Below, in pieces: positions 32,516 to 41,946 of a stretch of 63,986 bases of DNA (position 1 is the first letter of the stretch; every line of letters begins with the position of its first letter). The stretch covers positions 1 through 63,986 of the forward strand of contig JADDQY010000090.1 of assembly GCA_016781135.1 (NCBI GenBank). The letters run 5' to 3'. Position numbers and translations under genes: made by a program. The notes under the pieces were generated by a model. The model had not been told where the DNA came from, did not search any database, and was given only the letters and a program-made list of their open reading frames with translations. Source of the stretch: Actinomycetota bacterium. GTDB taxonomy: Bacteria; Actinomycetota; Acidimicrobiia; Acidimicrobiales; CADCSY01.

Positions 32516-33512
32516 GCGCACCGAGCGGGATCGGCAGCAGGTAGGTCAGCGCGCGGTACACCAGCACGGCAGCGACCACCGCTTCACGGTCACCGCCGGC
32601 CACCGCCAGCGCCGCGGTCAGCCCGAGCTCGACGACGCCCAGCCCTCCGGGGGTGATGGGCAGCGCCGAGAGCAGGCGGACGAAAGCGAACGCGCCGAGG
32701 GCCTCGGCCCAGGTCACCTCGGTGGCGGCGACGCCCACGTGGCGCAGCACCACGAGCAGCACGAGGTACAGCGACAAGTGGCTCACCACGGTGCTGGCGG
32801 TGAGGGCCAGCCACCGCGCCCGCAACACGTCGATGGTCTGGGTCCGGAAGCGCACGGCGGCCTCGCCCCAGTCCCCCACCGCAGGGCGCCCGGCCAGACG
32901 CCGGAGCCGCGAGGCCAACGTCCCCAGCGACAGGCCGATCCGCCGGGCCAGGGGGTCGCTGCGCAACAGCAGGCCGAAGACGGCCACGGCCACCACGATC
33001 ATGCCCACCCCGGCCAGGGCGGCCATGACCAGGGCGGCGGTGGCGTCGCCCTGGACCACCAGCAGGGCCAGGGCGAGCAGGGGCATGCCCACCTTGGCGA
33101 ACGTGTTCCAGATGCCCGAGAGCAGCAGCGACAGCGTCACCGCCGAGCGCGGGAACCCCCAGGAGGAGTAGATGGCGTAGCTGAGCCCGATGCCGGCGGC
33201 GGCACCGGCCGGCACCGAGTTGGCCAACGCTGTCGACGACTGGCTGGCCACCGCCGCCTGCCAGGGACGCAGTCCGGGAAGCACGCTGACCTGGACCAGC
33301 CAGTAGCTGACCAGGTTCCAGCCGGCCACGGCCAGGGCGCTGGTCAGCTCCAGGCCGGTCATGTCCGCCACCGTCGCCCACACCTCGGAGAGATCGGCGA
33401 CCCGAGGCAGCACCCCGACGAACACGGCCACGACCACCGCCAACGACATGGCGGTCCGCAGCGCCTGGCGCCGAGGGGCGTCCCCCGCAGCCGGCGGGTC
33501 GGAATCGACCAT
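32445..33512 (-). CDS. lysylphosphatidylglycerol synthase-like transmembrane protein (UPF0104)
   Basis: This is a 355-residue protein with about eight to nine hydrophobic helices. Family traits are ASQSSTALANSVPAGAAAGI followed by GLSYAIY, FVRLLSALPITPGGLGVVEL and LVYRALTYLLPIPLGALTYL. The domain corresponds to the flippase-like part of MprF without the lysyl-transferase part. The start is the ATG at 33,512. The role is probably lipid translocation or glycolipid export. It converges with the PAP2 gene, with overlapping 3' ends. Confidence 0.9.
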   Translation of the reverse strand: MVDSDPPAAGDAPRRQALRTAMSLAVVVAVFVGVLPRVADLSEVWATVADMTGLELTSALAVAGWNLVSYWLVQVSVLPGLRPWQAAVASQSSTALANSVPAGAAAGIGLSYAIYSSWGFPRSAVTLSLLLSGIWNTFAKVGMPLLALALLVVQGDATAALVMAALAGVGMIVVAVAVFGLLLRSDPLARRIGLSLGTLASRLRRLAGRPAVGDWGEAAVRFRTQTIDVLRARWLALTASTVVSHLSLYLVLLVVLRHVGVAATEVTWAEALGAFAFVRLLSALPITPGGLGVVELGLTAALAVAGGDREAVVAAVLVYRALTYLLPIPLGALTYLVWRRRASWKHPTEMAGVGP

Positions 33513-33606
33513 GGCCACTACTTCAGCACGTTCCTGTTCGGCTTCGAGACCCCGAACAAGGCTGGCGTAGTGTACGAACGCTCTCCTCAGACGGGACGAG
33601 CGGAGA

Positions 33607-34262
33607 ATGGACCGTGCCGTGCAGCTCCCCCACACCTCAGCGCCCCACCCCCGCCGGCGACGCGACCTCGCCCTGATGCTCGTCGGTGCTGCGGTGCTGG
33701 TGCTGTGCACGCTGGCCGTCGACCCGCTGGCGGTGAGCACGACGGAGGTCTCGGCCCTTCGGGCAGTCAACGACGTCCCCGAGGTGCCGTTCGCCCTGGC
33801 GTGGGCCCCGATGCAGCTCGGCAGCCTCGCCGCCGTACCCGCTGCGGCACTCGTCGCCGTCGCCGCCCGACGGTGGCGCCTCGGCGGCGGCCTGGCCGCC
33901 GCCGGCATCCTGGCGTGGCTGCTCGCCAAGCTCGTCAAGAGCGTGGTGGAGCGGGGTCGACCAGGTGCGCTGGTCGAGGGTGTCATCCTCCGTGACGCCC
34001 CGTCGGCGGCCTCGGGTTCGTCTCCGGCCACGTCGCCGTGGCCACCGCCCTGGCCATCGCCGCCTGGCCCTACCTCGCGCTGCCGGCGCGTTGGGCCGTC
34101 GTCGTGCTGGCGGCGCTGGTGGGGGTGCTGCGGATGTACGTGGGTGCCCACCTCCCCCTCGACGTCGTGGGCGGGGCTTCCCTCGGCCTGGCGACCGGCG
34201 CCGCCGCCCACCTCGTGCTCGGCCGGCCGGCACTGGCCCCCACCGAAGGAGGCAAGGCGTGA
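33607..34262 (+). pseudogene. PAP2-family phosphatase with an apparent frameshift
   Basis: The frame from the ATG at 33,607 encodes several helices and VVERGRPGALVEGVILRDAP. Near 34,010-34,020 one G seems missing, and the next frame continues GLGFVSGHVAVATALAIAAW and MYVGAHLPLDVVGGASLGLA, supplying the second and third PAP2 motifs. Together about 218 residues. The protein sequence around the break is well conserved, so a sequencing error is as likely as a real mutation. The stop overlaps the start of the NADH dehydrogenase gene (GTGA). Confidence 0.75.
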
Positions 34263-35532
34263 CCCCGCAGCGGGTGGTCATCGTCGGAGGTGGCTTCGGC
34301 GGGCTGAAGCTGGCGCAGGCCCTGGCCGAGGACCCCGTCGAGGTCACCCTCGTCGATCGGCAACTTCCACCTCTTCCAGCCCCTGCTCTACCAGGTGGCC
34401 ACGGCCATGCTCGAGCCCGGAGCCATCGCCCGCTCGTTGCAGGCCATCCTCCAGGACCAGGACAACGTGGTGGTGCGCCTGGCCGACGTGGTGGGGGTCG
34501 ACTGGGCGGCCCGAGCGGTGCTGACCGCTGAGGGCGACCCGATCCCGTTCGACACCCTGGTGCTCGCCGCCGGCGCGGTGACCAGCGACTACGGGATCGA
34601 AGGGGTGGAGGAGCACGCCTTCCCCCTCGAGTCGCCCGACGAGGCCCTGCAGCTCCGCTCCCACGTGCTGGCGTGCTTCGAGCAGGCCGACGCCCACCCC
34701 GAGCTCGTCGAGGCCGGGATCTTGACGTTCGTGGTGGTGGGCGGGGGCCCCACCGGCGTGGAGCTGGCCGGAGCGCTCATCGAGCTGATCGATCGCGTCC
34801 TCCGCAAGGACTTCCCGCGGGTGGACGTGGAGCGGGCGCGGGTGGTGCTGTGGAGGCCACCGGCCACCTCCTCGGCGCCTTCGGCGCCAAGTCCCAGCGC
34901 AACGCCTACGAGACCCTGCGGTCCCGGGGCATCGAGGTGCGACTCCACGCGAAGGTGGTGGCGGCCAGCGCCACCGCCGTCGACCTCGGTGACGACGTCA
35001 TCCCCACCCGCACCCTCGTGTGGACCGCGGGCGTACGGGCCAACCCCCTGGCCGACGCCCTCGGGCTGGTGCAGACCAGTGGCGGGCGGATCGTGGTCAA
35101 CGACGACCTGAGCGTCCCCGGCCATCCCGACGTCTACGTCATCGGCGACCTGGCTGCGGGCCGCGAACCCGACGGGGACCTGCACCCCCAGATGGCTCAG
35201 GTGGCACAGCAGGGGGCCACGCGCGTCGCCGCCAGCTCCGCCGCCGGCGCCACGGTCTCGCTCCCACCCCGTTCAGGTACGAGAACAAGGGGATCATGGC
35301 CACCATCGGCCGAAACGCCGCCGTGGTGGGAGGTGCCGGGAGGGCTGCCCCTCGGGGGCCGTCTGGCCTGGGTGATGTGGCTCGCCCTGCACCTCCAGCG
35401 CCTGGTGGGCTTCCGGAACCGCGGGAGGTGCTCAGCCAGTGGGCGTGGAACTACGTCTCCTACGATCGCACCGCCCGCCTCATGGTCGAGGCCGCCGACG
35501 ACCTCCCCGCCCGTCCTGGCGCCGGGGTCTAG
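34259..35532 (+). pseudogene. ndh: type II NADH dehydrogenase, split by several frameshifts
   Basis: Pieces in three frames combine to one NDH-2, a membrane-associated flavoenzyme passing electrons from NADH to quinone. In order: VVIVGGGFGGLKLAQALAED (FAD site), FHLFQPLLYQVATAMLEPGA, LVLAAGAVTSDYGIEGVEEH, FVVVGGGPTGVELAGALIEL (NADH site), VEATGHLLGAFGAKSQRNAY, VYVIGDLAAG, FRYENKGIMATIGRNAAVV, WVMWLALHLQRLVGFRNR and LSQWAWNYVSYDRTARL. Breaks lie near 34,360, 34,850, 35,260, 35,330 and 35,422. No stop codon lies inside the joined reading, which argues for sequence errors rather than decay. The GTG at 34,259 overlaps the previous stop. Confidence 0.8.
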
Positions 35533-35616
35533 GGCGTAGGCTGCCGGCACCGGCGGCGGCCAGCCAACCGTCACCAAGAGCTCCACGCGTGCCCCCGGCC
35601 CTGACCCGGCAGCCGG

Positions 35617-35915
35617 TTGAGCGACGTTGTCGAGCACGTCGAGGTGAGGGAACAGCAGGTAGTTCTGGAACAAGTAGCCGATCGACCGCTGCTCGGGGGG
35701 CACCCGCCGCGAGACCGCCGGGTCGTCGAGCACCTGCCGTCGAGCACGACCCGTCCGCCCGACAGCGGGACCAGCCCGGCGAGGGCCCGCAGCAAGGTGG
35801 TCTTGCCCGCCTCGTTCGCCCCGACCAGGGCGACGGGCTCCCCGGCGGCCGCCTCGACGCGGGCGTCGAGCTCCAGGTTGCCGACGGCGAGCCGGACCTC
35901 CGCCGACAGGCTCAC
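35617..35915 (-). pseudogene. modC: molybdate transporter ATPase ModC, truncated
   Basis: The GTG at 35,915 overlaps the modB stop and opens MSLSAEVRLAVGNLELDARV, then ALVGANEAGKTTLLRALAGL (Walker A, with Glu where Gly is usual). Near 35,740 the frame changes, continuing DDPAVSRRVPPEQRSIGYLF and QNYLLFPHLDVLDNVA. After about 100 residues the similarity ends. The signature motif, Walker B and TOBE domain are all missing. The space up to the NADH dehydrogenase stop is too short to hold them, so there is a real deletion or a misjoin here. Confidence 0.8.
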
Positions 35916-36718
35916 CGCAGCACCCACCACCGGTGGCGCAGCACCACCAGCACCACGAGCGAGAGCGCCACCAGCACCAGGCTGAGGGCGACGGCGGCGT
36001 CGCGGTCGCTCTCCAGCGCACCGAAGACGGCGAGGGGAAGGGTCTGGGTCCGGCCCTGGAGGTTGCCGGCAAAGGTGATGGTCGCCCCGAACTCGCCCAG
36101 TGCCCGGGCCCAGCACAGCAGCGCTCCGGCGGCGATGCCGGGCGCCACCAGGGGGAGGGTGATCCGGCGGAACGCGGTCCACGGGCTGGCGCCCAACGTC
36201 GCTGCCACCTCCTCGTAACGCCGGTCGGCGCCTCGCAGCGCCGCCTCGACGGTGATGACGAGGAAGGGCATGGCGACGAAGGTCTGGGCGACCACCACCC
36301 CCGCGGTGGAGAAGGGAAGCAGAACCCCGAGCTGGGCGTCGAGCCACTGACCGACGAGCCCTCGTCGGCCGAGGGCGAACAGGAGCGCTACCCCTCCCAC
36401 CACCGGCGGGAGCACCATCGGCAGGGTCACCAGGGCCCTCACCAGCGAGCGTCCCGGGAACTCGACTCGAGCCAGCACCCAGGCCAGGGGCACGCCCAAT
36501 AGCAACGACACACCCGTGGTGGCCGCGGCGGTGACCATCGAGAGCCGGAGGGCGTCGGCCACGGCCGGGCGGACGAGCAGTGAGCCGAGCTCGCGCCAGG
36601 GGGCCCGCTGTGCCAGCGCCAGCAACGGCAGGGCCACGAACGCCACCGCGCTGGCGGCCAGGACGACGAGGGCCAGCGGCGGGCGAGAGGTTCCCCGCCT
36701 GGGCACCGGCCCCGTCAC
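35912..36718 (-). CDS. modB: molybdate ABC transporter permease
   Basis: This 268-residue inner-membrane permease has six or so helices. The EAA-type ABC contact loop reads EEVAATLGASPWTAFRRITL followed by PLVAPGI, and LPMVLPPVVGGVALL is typical of ModB. It forms the channel for molybdate delivered by ModA. It lies between modA (6-base gap) and a truncated modC, which it overlaps by four bases. Without an intact ATPase the transporter would not work unless another ModC is supplied. Confidence 0.93.
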   Translation of the reverse strand: MTGPVPRRGTSRPPLALVVLAASAVAFVALPLLALAQRAPWRELGSLLVRPAVADALRLSMVTAAATTGVSLLLGVPLAWVLARVEFPGRSLVRALVTLPMVLPPVVGGVALLFALGRRGLVGQWLDAQLGVLLPFSTAGVVVAQTFVAMPFLVITVEAALRGADRRYEEVAATLGASPWTAFRRITLPLVAPGIAAGALLCWARALGEFGATITFAGNLQGRTQTLPLAVFGALESDRDAAVALSLVLVALSLVVLVVLRHRWWVLR

Positions 36719-36724
36719 CTCACG

Positions 36725-37549
36725 TCACCGGGCGAGGAGCCCGTGACCGGTCAGGATCCGTTGCCCCTCACCAGAGCGCACGAAGGCCACGAAGGCCTGG
36801 GCCTCCTCCCGAGCGGTCGCTCCCGCCAACGCCACGATCGGGTAGGAGGCCAATACCTCGGCGGCCCCGGCGACCTCGATGCCCTCCACCGCACCTTCGC
36901 CCGCCATCACGTCGCTGCGGTAGACCAGGCCGGCGTCGAGCTCACCCGCCTCGATCTTGGTGAGCAGTGATCGCACATCGGCCTCGTTGGTGTCGATCGC
37001 CGGTGCCACGCTCGCCCGGTGGAGGAGGCGCCGGCCGATCCGCCCGCACGGGACCTCCTCAGCGCACGCGCCGATGAGCAGTTCGGGCCGGGCGAAGTCG
37101 CCCAAGCCCGTGACCCCGCCGGGGTTGCCCACCGGCACGGCGATCTCCATCGAGTTGTGGGCGAACACCTGCGGAGCTGCGCTGGCCTCGCCCGCCGCCA
37201 CCACCGCGTCGGCGGCCGCCTGGTCGGCCACGGCGAGGATGTCGCCGGGCGCGCCCTGCAGCACCTGGGTGGCGAGGCCCGAGCTGGCGCCGAAGTTGAA
37301 CCGCACCTGCACCTCGGGGTGCTCGGCCGAGAACGCCTCGCCCATCTCGGTGAAGGCGTCGGTGAGCGACGCCGCCGCCAACACGGTGATCGTCACCGGC
37401 TTCTCGACGGCACCGCCGGCACAGCTCACGCCCAGCACCGCAGCGAGGCCGGCGGTGAGCGCTGCCCGCAGCGGGCACGCCGCCGACTTCGTCTGGCGGC
37501 GGCTCGGGCCGCGCCTGTGCCTCCCGGCGCCGCCTCCCACCCGCGTCAT
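36725..37549 (-). CDS. modA: molybdate-binding lipoprotein
   Basis: This 274-residue exported binding protein has an N-terminal basic region, a hydrophobic segment and a lipobox (AAVLGVSCAGG). The mature part starts ITVLAAASLTDAFTEMGEAF and has VRFNFGASSGLATQVLQGAP, IGACAEEVPCGR, and DAGLVYRSDVMA, all typical of ModA. It captures molybdate or tungstate for ModB. Its start overlaps the stop of the upstream regulator by four bases (ATGA). Confidence 0.93.
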   Translation of the reverse strand: MTRVGGGAGRHRRGPSRRQTKSAACPLRAALTAGLAAVLGVSCAGGAVEKPVTITVLAAASLTDAFTEMGEAFSAEHPEVQVRFNFGASSGLATQVLQGAPGDILAVADQAAADAVVAAGEASAAPQVFAHNSMEIAVPVGNPGGVTGLGDFARPELLIGACAEEVPCGRIGRRLLHRASVAPAIDTNEADVRSLLTKIEAGELDAGLVYRSDVMAGEGAVEGIEVAGAAEVLASYPIVALAGATAREEAQAFVAFVRSGEGQRILTGHGLLAR

Positions 37550-37980
37550 CCCTCGGCCGGGAGCTCGACGACCACGTTGGTCGACTTGACCGACGCCACG
37601 GCGAGGACGCCGGGTGCCAAGGCCAGCTCCTCGGCCGCCTCCCGGGTCATGAGCGAGACGAGGCGGTGCGGCCCGACCCGCATCTCGACCTGGGCCATCA
37701 CCGTGTCGGTGGTCACCCGGGTGACGATGCCCGGGAGCCGGTTGCGGGCCGAGGCGGGAACCCGCTGGTGCTCCCGGTCGTGCCCGTGCTCGGTTGCCAG
37801 CTCCTCAGCCAGGCGAGCCAGGTCGCGGCCGTCGATCAGTCGCTGCCCACCCTCGGTGCGGCGGGTGTGCAGCCGGCCGGCATCGGCCCAACGGCGCACG
37901 GTGTCGACACCGACCTCGAGCAACGCCGCTGCCTGTCCGATGCGGTACACCGGACGGGACGCGGAAGGGTTTCCGGCCAA
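37546..37980 (-). CDS. molybdate-responsive regulator (HTH plus TOBE/Mop domain)
   Basis: This 144-residue protein combines an excisionase/MerR-like helix-turn-helix (YRIGQAAALLEVGVDTVRRW followed by ADAGRL) with a C-terminal molybdate-binding TOBE domain (RNRLPGIVTRVTTDTVMAQV and SVKSTNVVVELP). It therefore works like ModE: binding molybdate changes its DNA binding. As first gene of the mod operon it probably represses modABC when molybdate is plentiful. The operator should lie in the 43 bases shared with the secF end, but I cannot point to a clear palindrome. Confidence 0.88.
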   Translation of the reverse strand: MAGNPSASRPVYRIGQAAALLEVGVDTVRRWADAGRLHTRRTEGGQRLIDGRDLARLAEELATEHGHDREHQRVPASARNRLPGIVTRVTTDTVMAQVEMRVGPHRLVSLMTREAAEELALAPGVLAVASVKSTNVVVELPAEG

Positions 37981-38023
37981 TTCTCCCGTAGGGGCAACGC
38001 TAGACGAGAGAAAACCTCGCGCG

Positions 38024-39235
38024 CTACCGGCGCCGGCCCTTCTTGCGAGGTCGGGGCGCGATCGGGCCAGACGCCGGGGGCGCGGCCTTGGGCGGGGTGG
38101 GTGGCGTGGGTGGCGTGGGTGCCGCCGGCGTCGGTGCCTTCCCGTTGCTTCCGACCGCCCCGTTCCCCGACCTGGTGCTGGCGCCGACGCCCGCCGGGGC
38201 CGGCTCCGCCGCTCCGCCGGTGGGGATCAGCGGCGTGGTCCGTCCCTCGAGACGATGACGCAGGGACAGGTAGCGGGGCTCGCTCTCCTTGAGCACGGCC
38301 AGGAGAGGCGAGGCGATGAAGATCGAGGAGTAGGCGCTGGCCCCGAGACCGATGAGCAGCGCCAGGGCGAACTCCTGGAGGGTGGCGGCACCGAGCACGA
38401 ACGAGCCGATCACCAAAAGCGAGGCGATCGGCAGCAAGGCGGTGATGGACGTGTTGAGGGTGCGCATGAGCACCTGGTTCAAGGAGTCGTTCACCATCTG
38501 GCTGTAGGTGGTGCGGCCGGTGGTGGCGAGGACCTGGGCATTCTCGTCGACCTTGTCGAACACCACGATGCCGTCGTAGATCGAGTAGCCGAGGACGGTC
38601 AGGATGGCGATGACCGTGGCCGGCGTGACCTCGAACCCGGTGAGGGCGTAGACCCCGACGGTGACGAGGATGTCGTGCACCAGGGCGGCGAGGGTGGCCA
38701 GGGCCATCTTCCACTCGAAGCGCACGGTGATGTACAAGGTGATGGCCACGAGGAAGAACGCCAGCGCCCGCTGTGCCTTGCTGGTGATCTCCGAGCCCCA
38801 AGAAGGGCTCACCTCCGAGACCTGCACGTCGGTGACGTCCAACCCGGCGAGCTCGGCCAGGGCGCGGCTCACCTCGTCGCGGTCGGCGGCGTTGCCCGGC
38901 TCCGCTTGGACCCGCAGCCGCTGGCCCTGGTCCTCACCAAGCGTCTGGATCTCGACATCGGGCAGACCGACCGACGCCAGGGCCTGGCGGGCCTCACCGA
39001 CCGACACGTCGGTGGGCACCACCCACGAGCTGCCGCCCTGGAAGTCGATACCGAGGTTGAGCCCCCGGGTGGCCAGCCCCCCCAGGCCGACGAGGATGAC
39101 CAGCCCGGAGACGGCGAACCACAGCTTCTTGCGACCGACGAAGTTGATGTGGGTCTCGCCGTGGTAGAGGCGGCCGAGACGGCTCCGGCGGTGGCCGTTG
39201 ACCGCGGGCGTGAGCTTCCCCCGTCGGCGGCTCAC
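38024..39235 (-). CDS. secF: protein-export membrane protein SecF
   Basis: SecF works with SecD to drive late steps of Sec export using the proton gradient. The 403-residue protein shows INFVGRKKLWFAVSGLVILV, GLNLGIDFQGGSSW, EVSPSWGSEITSKAQRALAF, YSIYDGIVVFDKVDEN and TSITALLPIASLLVIGSFVL. The GTG at 39,235 overlaps the secD stop. The C-terminal 70 residues are a Pro/Thr/Ala tail ending in a basic PRPRKKGRRR, unusual in length but common in actinobacteria. Six membrane helices are expected. Confidence 0.96.
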   Translation of the reverse strand: MSRRRGKLTPAVNGHRRSRLGRLYHGETHINFVGRKKLWFAVSGLVILVGLGGLATRGLNLGIDFQGGSSWVVPTDVSVGEARQALASVGLPDVEIQTLGEDQGQRLRVQAEPGNAADRDEVSRALAELAGLDVTDVQVSEVSPSWGSEITSKAQRALAFFLVAITLYITVRFEWKMALATLAALVHDILVTVGVYALTGFEVTPATVIAILTVLGYSIYDGIVVFDKVDENAQVLATTGRTTYSQMVNDSLNQVLMRTLNTSITALLPIASLLVIGSFVLGAATLQEFALALLIGLGASAYSSIFIASPLLAVLKESEPRYLSLRHRLEGRTTPLIPTGGAAEPAPAGVGASTRSGNGAVGSNGKAPTPAAPTPPTPPTPPKAAPPASGPIAPRPRKKGRRR

Positions 39236-40647
39236 GACACCCCCACCGGAGCTCGGGTGCGACGGGCGGGCCCGGACACGCCGAGGAACCGACCCGAGGT
39301 GAACTTCCGCCGGCGAGCGAGTAGGGCGACGAGGGGACGGGTGAAGAAGTAGGCCACGATGACGTCGAGGACGGTGGACAGGCCGAGGAAGAACGCGAAG
39401 CCCCGCACCGCGCCCACGGTGAGCCAGTAGAGGAGCGCGGCGCCGAGGAACGCCGAGAAGTCGGCGGCCAGGATCGTGCGGAACGCTCGCTTGAAGCCAC
39501 GGTCGACCGACGAGCGCAAGCTCCGCCCGGCACGCATCTCGTCCTTGAGCCGCTCGAAGTAGACGATGTAGGAGTCGACGGTGACGCCCACCGAGACGAT
39601 GATGCCGGTGGCGCCGGCCAGGCTGAGCGCCAGACCCTGGGCCGCTCCCAGGTAGCTGATGACCGACCACTGCAGCGCCGCCCACACCAACAGCCCGAGG
39701 ACCACCACCAGGCCCAGGGTCCGGTAGTACAAGATCAGGTACAGCAGCACCAGGCCGGTGCCGATGGCCCCGGCGAGCAGCCCGGCGCGCAGCGAGTCGG
39801 CCCCGAGGGTGGGCGACACCGTCGACACCGACTCCTGCTCGAGCTGCACGGGCAACGCACCGAAGCGCAGCACCGTGGCCAGGTCCTTGGCCGCCGCCTC
39901 GTCGAAGTCGCCGGTGATGTTCACCTCGTCGCGCTGGTACTCGGGGTTCTGCACGGAAGGGGCCGACACCACCTTGCCATCGAGCACGATGGCCACGCTG
40001 CGCTGGGCGCAGGTGGGCTGGCCGTTGAAGCACGCATCGGCGACCTGGTTGAAGCGGGCGATCCCCTCGTCGGTGAACTCGAGCAGCACCGCCCACTCCG
40101 CCGACGTCGGCTCGAACACCGCCTGGGCGCCGGCGATGTCGCGCCCGAGGGACCCGGCCGGGCCGAGCCGGTACAGGACCTCGGTCTTGTCGTCGGCGAG
40201 CGTGCCCCCCAGGATCACCTCGCTGTCGGGAACGTCTTCCGCTTGCGGGGTGGGCGTGGGCAACGTCGTGGGCGGAGCGTCGGGGGGCGCCTCGAGCGGG
40301 ATGACCTCGAGCACCGGCCGGAACCGCAGCTCGGCGGTCTGGCCGACGGCTTCGAGGGCCCGGCGTTGGTCCTTCACCCCCGGGAGCTCGACCACGATGG
40401 CGTCACCCTGGCGGGTGATGTCGGCCTCGGCGACGCCGAGGGCGTCGACCCGGTCCCGGATCACCTCGATGGCCTGGTCGATGACCTCGGGGTCATCGAC
40501 CCCCCCGGGTGGCTGGAGCACCACCGAGGCACCGCCCTGCAGGTCGAGGCCGAGCTCGGGGGCGTTGCCGACGGCGATGGTGGCGGCCAGCAGACCGAAG
40601 GCGACGATGCAGATGCCCAGCAGTGAGACGAGGAGGCGGCGACGCAC
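39232..40647 (-). CDS. secD: protein-export membrane protein SecD
   Basis: SecD has six membrane helices and a large external domain. The 471-residue product shows LGLDLQGGASVVLQPPGGVD, ADITRQGDAIVVELPGVKDQ, a Pro-rich spacer (about 150-170), LEFTDEGIARFNQVAD, GDFDEAAAKDLATVLRFGAL, and SVGVTVDSYIVYFERLKDEM. The GTG start directly follows the yajC stop. Order and overlaps (yajC-secD-secF) indicate one operon. Confidence 0.96.
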   Translation of the reverse strand: MRRRLLVSLLGICIVAFGLLAATIAVGNAPELGLDLQGGASVVLQPPGGVDDPEVIDQAIEVIRDRVDALGVAEADITRQGDAIVVELPGVKDQRRALEAVGQTAELRFRPVLEVIPLEAPPDAPPTTLPTPTPQAEDVPDSEVILGGTLADDKTEVLYRLGPAGSLGRDIAGAQAVFEPTSAEWAVLLEFTDEGIARFNQVADACFNGQPTCAQRSVAIVLDGKVVSAPSVQNPEYQRDEVNITGDFDEAAAKDLATVLRFGALPVQLEQESVSTVSPTLGADSLRAGLLAGAIGTGLVLLYLILYYRTLGLVVVLGLLVWAALQWSVISYLGAAQGLALSLAGATGIIVSVGVTVDSYIVYFERLKDEMRAGRSLRSSVDRGFKRAFRTILAADFSAFLGAALLYWLTVGAVRGFAFFLGLSTVLDVIVAYFFTRPLVALLARRRKFTSGRFLGVSGPARRTRAPVGVS

Positions 40648-40929
40648 TCAGCCCTCCTGGTCCGGAGATCCGGCGGCAGGCTCGGGGTCGAGACGGCGGC
40701 TGACCGCCATGCGCAACAGGCGGATCTCCACCCCGGGGCTCACCTCGAGTCGCAGCTCGTCGTCGGTCACCACCCGCACCGTGCCCACGATGCCCCCGGC
40801 GGTGACGACCTCGTCGCCGGCGGCGATCGACGCCACCAGCTCTCGCTGCTTGCGCAACCGCGCCTGCTGGGGCCGGATGAGTAGGAGCCACATGAGGGCC
40901 AGGAGCAAGACGAAGGGGATGAGTTCCAT
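40648..40929 (-). CDS. yajC: preprotein translocase subunit YajC
   Basis: This is a 93-residue single-pass membrane protein. The helix FVLLLALMWLLLIRPQQARL is followed by KQRELVASIAAGDEVVTAGG and IVGTVRVVTDDELRLEVSPG, the YajC core. It associates with SecDF. It heads the yajC-secD-secF operon, as expected, and is separated from the ruv genes by an inserted protease gene on the opposite strand. Confidence 0.95.
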   Translation of the reverse strand: MELIPFVLLLALMWLLLIRPQQARLRKQRELVASIAAGDEVVTAGGIVGTVRVVTDDELRLEVSPGVEIRLLRMAVSRRLDPEPAAGSPDQEG

Positions 40930-41076
40930 AGGCGAGGTGAAACCGGCCCGCCGAACACGGCGAGCAGCGGGTCACGACCCTAGCGCGGCGAGCAACGACC
41001 CGATCAGTCGCGCCGGGCACGGCAAGGACACGGGGCGCGCGCGAAATCGTCGGCAGGTCCGGTACCGTGGCCGGCC

Positions 41077-41937
41077 ATGACCCGACTTCGCCTCGTGCTG
41101 GTGCTCGCAATCGCCCTCGCCACCGTCGGGCTGGCCACACCAGCGCGCGCCGGGCTGTTGGACTCGCTTCTTGGAGGGTCCTCCGGAGAAGGGACCAGCA
41201 CCGCCAGCGAGGCGACCACCGCCGAGGCCTGCCGGCCCTTCGCGGTCCCCGTCCTCGATCTCGGGCTCGGTTCGTGCCCGGGGGTGCGCCCCGGCGCCCG
41301 AGTGCAGACCGACAACGGTTCGTGCACCCTCAACTTCCTCTTCAGGGGGAGCGACGGCGAGCGCTACATGGGCACCGCCGGCCACTGCATCCTCTCCACG
41401 CTGCCGATCAGCCAGAACATCGGCGAGCAGTCCTTCGCTGCCGGCGAGGGGCCCGAGGCCCGCGACGGCGACGGAAACCGCATCGGTGAGTTCACCTACG
41501 CCATCCAAGACAACGCCAGGGACTTCGGCCTCGTCCGCCTCGACGACAACGTCGTCGCCAGCCCCCAGGTGGCCCAGTTCGGCGGGCCCACCGGGGTGAA
41601 CGACGAGCTCACCACCGGGCCGACGACGCTTTCGCTGTTCGGCAACCCCCTTGGCATCGGCGGTCCGCTGGCCAGCGGCAGAACCCTGTTGGCCCCCGGC
41701 GGCCTGCCCGACCCCGACACGGTGGGGGCGATCGGCGTCGCCTTGCCCGGCGACAGCGGGGGGCCGGTGCTCGACGAGCAGGGCCGGGCGGTGGGGGTGC
41801 TGGTCTCGGTGGGGGTCGGCCTCTCCCCGATCTCCAACCCCGGTCCCATCGGCATCACCCGGCTCACCCCCCAGGTGGACCAGGCCGAGCGGGTCATCGG
41901 CGTCGACCTCACGCTGCAGACCGCCCCGCAGCTGTAG
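41077..41937 (+). CDS. secreted trypsin-like serine protease (S1 family)
   Basis: This 286-residue exported protease has a clear signal peptide (LVLVLAIALATVGLATPARA). The catalytic triad is complete: His in GTAGHCILS, Asp in NARDFGLVRLD and Ser in GVALPGDSGGPVLDEQG. Two further cysteines (GSCPG and GSCTL) may form disulfides. It is of streptogrisin/chymotrypsin-like type. It is inserted between the yajC operon and ruvB, oriented against both, and ends ten bases before the ruvB stop. Confidence 0.9.
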   Translation: MTRLRLVLVLAIALATVGLATPARAGLLDSLLGGSSGEGTSTASEATTAEACRPFAVPVLDLGLGSCPGVRPGARVQTDNGSCTLNFLFRGSDGERYMGTAGHCILSTLPISQNIGEQSFAAGEGPEARDGDGNRIGEFTYAIQDNARDFGLVRLDDNVVASPQVAQFGGPTGVNDELTTGPTTLSLFGNPLGIGGPLASGRTLLAPGGLPDPDTVGAIGVALPGDSGGPVLDEQGRAVGVLVSVGVGLSPISNPGPIGITRLTPQVDQAERVIGVDLTLQTAPQL

Positions 41938-41946
41938 AAGAACGAG

